Notes under the pieces: generated by a model
What the model saw: only the letters and a program-made list of their open reading frames with translations
Told to the model about the DNA's origin: nothing
Database searches by the model: none
In this document: positions 51,593 to 54,121 of the stretch, piece after piece
Layout of the letters: each line of letters starts with the position of its first letter
How positions within the stretch are numbered: the first letter of the stretch is position 1
Assembly: GCF_025465275.1 (NCBI RefSeq)
Contig: NZ_JAODNK010000057.1
Coordinates: 1 to 54,121 of the forward strand
Direction of reading: 5' to 3'
Source: Nocardia sp.
Lineage (GTDB): Bacteria; Actinomycetota; Actinomycetes; Mycobacteriales; Mycobacteriaceae
DNA length: 54,121 nt
Position numbers and translations under genes: made by a program

Positions 51593-53788
51593 ATGACAGA
51601 GCGGATTCAGGTCGGCGGACTCCAGGTCGCGCGCGTCCTTCACGATTTCGTGGAGAACGAGGCACTTCCGGGTACCGGCGTAGACTCCGCCGCGTTCTGG
51701 TCGGGTGCCGAGGCCGTTATCAACGACCTCGCCCCCCGTAACCGTGCTCTGCTCGCAGAACGCGACGACATCCAGGCCAAGATCGACGAGTGGCACCGCG
51801 CCAACCCCGGCGCCGGCTACGACAAGGCTGCCTACAAGCAGTTCCTCACCGAGATCGGCTACCTGCGTCCCGAACCGGCCGATTTCCAGATCGGTACCGA
51901 AAACGTGGACGCCGAAATCGCCATCACCGCGGGCCCGCAACTCGTGGTCCCGGTCATGAACGCCCGCTTCGCCATCAATGCGGCGAACGCGCGCTGGGGC
52001 TCGCTCTACGACGCCCTGTACGGCACCGATGCCATCTCCGAGGCCAATGGCGCGGAAAAGGGCAAGGGCTACAACAAGGTTCGCGGCGACAAGGTCATCG
52101 AGTGGGCCCGTAACTTCCTCGACGACGCGCTGCCGCTGATCACCGGGTCGCACCTGGGCACCAGCAAGTACGCCATTGTCGACGGTGAGCTCGAGGTCAC
52201 CCTCGAGGACGGCACCGATATCGGCCTGGCCGATGCCGATGCGCTGGTCGGTTACCTCGGCACTCCCGAGGCCCCGACCTCGATCCTGTTCAAGCACAAC
52301 GGTTTGCACATCGAACTGCAGATCGATCCCTCCTCGCCGGTCGGCTCGACCGACGATGCCGGCGTCAAGGACGTCGTGCTGGAGTCCGCGATCACCACGA
52401 TCATGGACTTCGAGGATTCGGTCGCGGCCGTGGACGCCGAGGACAAGGTCCTCTGCTACCACAATTGGCTCGGCCTGATGAAGGGCGATCTGTCCGAAGA
52501 GGTGTCGAAGGGCGGCAAGTCCTTCACCCGCACCATGAACCCGGATCGCGTGTACACCGCGCTCGACGGTTCCGATCTGGTGCTGCACGGCCGTTCGCTG
52601 CTGTTCGTCCGCAATGTCGGTCACCTCATGACCTCCGACGCGATCATCGACGCCGCGGGCAATGAGGTTCCCGAGGGCATTCTGGACGGCCTGCTCACCT
52701 CGCTCATCGCCAAGCATGCGCTGAACGGTGAAGCGCGCGTGTCGAATACGCGCACCGGCTCGGTCTACATCGTGAAGCCGAAGATGCACGGCCCGGACGA
52801 GGTCGCCTTCACCAACGACCTGTTCGGCCGCATCGAGGGCGTGCTGGGCCTGACCCCCAACACCCTCAAGGTCGGCATCATGGACGAGGAGCGCCGCACC
52901 ACGGTGAACCTCGCCGCGAGCATCCGTGAGGCCGCCGACCGCGTCGCCTTCATCAACACCGGCTTTCTCGACCGCACCGGAGACGAGATTCACACCTCGA
53001 TGCTCGCGGGGCCCTTCGTTCGCAAGGGCGAACTCAAGAACCAGGGCTATATCGCCGCGTACGAGACCGCCAACGTCGACACCGGCCTTGCGGCGGGCTT
53101 CTCTGGCCGGGCTCAGATCGGCAAGGGTATGTGGGCGATGCCCGACCTGATGCATGCCATGCTCGAGCAGAAGATCGGGCATCCGAAGTCTGGTGCGACG
53201 ACCGCCTGGGTGCCGTCACCCACCGCGGCCACCCTGCACGCGCTGCACTATCACGCGGTCGACGTGTTCGCGGTGCAGCAGAAGCTGAAAGATCGCGTGC
53301 CCGCCGGGGTCGACCCGATTCTCGAGATTCCGCTGGCAGCAGACCCGAACTGGTCGGCCGACGAGAGGCAGAACGAACTCGACAACAACGTGCAGTCGAT
53401 CCTCGGCTACGTCGTGCGCTGGGTCGACCAGGGCGTGGGCTGCTCGAAGGTGCCCGACATCAACGACGTCGCCCTGATGGAAGACCGGGCGACGCTTCGC
53501 ATCTCGAGCCAGCTGCTGGCCAACTGGCTGCGGCACGGCATCATCACCGAGACGGATGTGCGTTCCAGCCTCGCCCGCATCGCACCGGTCGTCGACCGGC
53601 AGAACGGCGGCGATCCGGCCTATTTCGCCCTCATCGACGCTGACGGCACCGAGTCGATCGCGTTCGGCGCAGCGCGCGACCTCATTCTGCGGGGCGCCGA
53701 GCAGCCGAACGGGTACACCGAGCCGATCCTGCATGCGGCCAGACGCGCCCAGAAGGCCGCCTCGAGCCTGGTCAGCGATCATGTCTGA
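51593..53788 (+). CDS. glcB: Malate synthase G
   Basis: 731 residues, ATG start with GAGG eight bases upstream. The length and architecture match malate synthase G (about 720-740). Seen are [12 protein letters not shown] near the start, [19 protein letters not shown], a [15 protein letters not shown] segment, [25 protein letters not shown], and [22 protein letters not shown], which includes the catalytic Asp, with [18 protein letters not shown] following. The enzyme condenses glyoxylate and acetyl-CoA into malate in the glyoxylate or glycolate pathways. The stop overlaps by 8 bp the start of a GlcD-type oxidase, which would make glyoxylate. No glyoxylate-pathway operator was recognised. Confidence 0.92.
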   Translation: MTERIQVGGLQVARVLHDFVENEALPGTGVDSAAFWSGAEAVINDLAPRNRALLAERDDIQAKIDEWHRANPGAGYDKAAYKQFLTEIGYLRPEPADFQIGTENVDAEIAITAGPQLVVPVMNARFAINAANARWGSLYDALYGTDAISEANGAEKGKGYNKVRGDKVIEWARNFLDDALPLITGSHLGTSKYAIVDGELEVTLEDGTDIGLADADALVGYLGTPEAPTSILFKHNGLHIELQIDPSSPVGSTDDAGVKDVVLESAITTIMDFEDSVAAVDAEDKVLCYHNWLGLMKGDLSEEVSKGGKSFTRTMNPDRVYTALDGSDLVLHGRSLLFVRNVGHLMTSDAIIDAAGNEVPEGILDGLLTSLIAKHALNGEARVSNTRTGSVYIVKPKMHGPDEVAFTNDLFGRIEGVLGLTPNTLKVGIMDEERRTTVNLAASIREAADRVAFINTGFLDRTGDEIHTSMLAGPFVRKGELKNQGYIAAYETANVDTGLAAGFSGRAQIGKGMWAMPDLMHAMLEQKIGHPKSGATTAWVPSPTAATLHALHYHAVDVFAVQQKLKDRVPAGVDPILEIPLAADPNWSADERQNELDNNVQSILGYVVRWVDQGVGCSKVPDINDVALMEDRATLRISSQLLANWLRHGIITETDVRSSLARIAPVVDRQNGGDPAYFALIDADGTESIAFGAARDLILRGAEQPNGYTEPILHAARRAQKAASSLVSDHV

Positions 53789-54121
53789 CGCGGTCAGGCT
53801 CTCGTCGCCAGTGCCGTCGACACGAGAGAAGCGATTCCTGCGGCTGATGGCCGAGGCACTGAACGTCGACGGGCGAGCTGACGCGCTGATCACCGACCCC
53901 GACCAGATGTCGGGCTACCGGTGGGATCACGCGTACGATCCAGAGGCCGGCATGCCGCTGGCCGTGGCGCGGGTCACCTGCACTGCCGACGTGCAGGCGG
54001 TGCTGCGGCTCGCGGCAGAGCACGGCATCGCCGTCGTTCCGCGCGGCGCGGGCACCGGCCTCTCGGGCGGGTCCACAGCGCAGAACGGTTGCGTCGTACT
54101 GTCGACTGAGCGGATGCGCGA
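53781..54121 (+). CDS. FAD-linked oxidase, GlcD-type (partial, runs off the right edge)
   Basis: The ATG at 53781 overlaps the glcB stop (ATGTCTGA); 113 residues are visible. The FAD_binding_4 domain begins around residue 50, with [41 protein letters not shown] holding the FAD-binding [12 protein letters not shown] motif found in glycolate oxidase GlcD and D-lactate dehydrogenases. Coupling to malate synthase favours a glycolate oxidase activity, whose product glyoxylate is then used by GlcB. The C-terminal part is missing from the window, so substrate cannot be confirmed. Confidence 0.75.
   Translation, partial: MSDAVRLSSPVPSTREKRFLRLMAEALNVDGRADALITDPDQMSGYRWDHAYDPEAGMPLAVARVTCTADVQAVLRLAAEHGIAVVPRGAGTGLSGGSTAQNGCVVLSTERMR

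Noticed and set aside
53060..53120. Chimeric join within malate synthase
   Set aside because: Codon style seemed slightly different to the right, but the protein runs continuously through the family motifs and no break can be shown.

Overview
The window looks like chromosomal DNA of a high-GC mycolic-acid actinomycete, most probably a Nocardia or close relative. The reasons are ESX/type VII secretion proteins (EspG, a YbaB/EspL-like protein and large WXG-containing proteins), an IdeR/DtxR-type iron box, a BlaI-BlaR pair, the actinobacterial GuaB1 enzyme, malate synthase G, and frequent GTG starts with ATGA/GTGA stop-start overlaps. From memory, the order blaI - blaR-like - guaB1 - two CBS/DUF21 membrane proteins - (insert) - glcB resembles the M. 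tuberculosis Rv1846c-Rv1837c neighbourhood, so 21.3-29.9 kb and 51.6-53.8 kb are probably backbone and 30-51 kb is more variable.

Layout. (1) 1-6.0 kb is a candidate type VII secretion substrate/chaperone island: two head-to-head paralogs of about 620 residues plus the start of a third related protein. All three carry a helical N-terminal module ending in YxxxD/E, and the two complete ones have a second WXG segment. They sit with an EspG-like and a tandem YbaB-like protein. Two glycosyltransferase-type genes follow at 6.1-8.7 kb. (2) 8.7-12.3 kb holds two coupled secreted serine-hydrolase paralogs. (3) 12.4-17.2 kb is an ABC importer (ATPase, lipoprotein, fused double permease) with a SbcD-like phosphoesterase coupled to its end. 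(4) 17.35-21.2 kb is an iron-siderophore locus: a FhuF-like protein divergent from two FecCD permeases and an ATPase, with an IdeR box between them. (5) 21.3-24.9 kb carries BlaI, an M56 protease, a DEAD-box helicase and a secreted SRPBCC protein. (6) 25.1-30.8 kb carries a cupin, GuaB1, two CBS membrane proteins and a protein of the family annotated as 3-methyladenine DNA glycosylase. (7) 30.8-37.1 kb carries a frameshifted hypothetical gene, a gene-poor gap, a small membrane protein, an NmrA-like protein, a secreted LVIVD-repeat protein coupled to a DUF305 protein, an SDR and a hotdog-fold protein.

(8) 37.2-41.1 kb is a decayed operon. An AfsR/BTAD-type regulator and an MMPL exporter both look broken by internal out-of-frame deletions, while the small SnoaL-like gene between them is intact. 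(9) 41.2-48.7 kb is a coherent taurine cluster: a sulfonate ABC importer, an SDR reductase, a class III aminotransferase, a MocR/TauR-like regulator and a TauE/SafE exporter. No tauD or xsc is seen. The layout fits taurine used for nitrogen, with reduction of sulfoacetaldehyde to isethionate and export. (10) 48.7-51.4 kb is an acyl-CoA dehydrogenase/TetR/SDR operon with a perfect palindrome in its promoter. (11) 51.6-54.1 kb is malate synthase G coupled to a GlcD-type FAD oxidase that runs off the right edge, a glycolate-to-glyoxylate-to-malate pairing.

No tRNA, rRNA, CRISPR array or insertion sequence was recognised. Starts were chosen by ribosome-binding sites, overlaps and family fit, and all functional calls rest on motifs read by eye.
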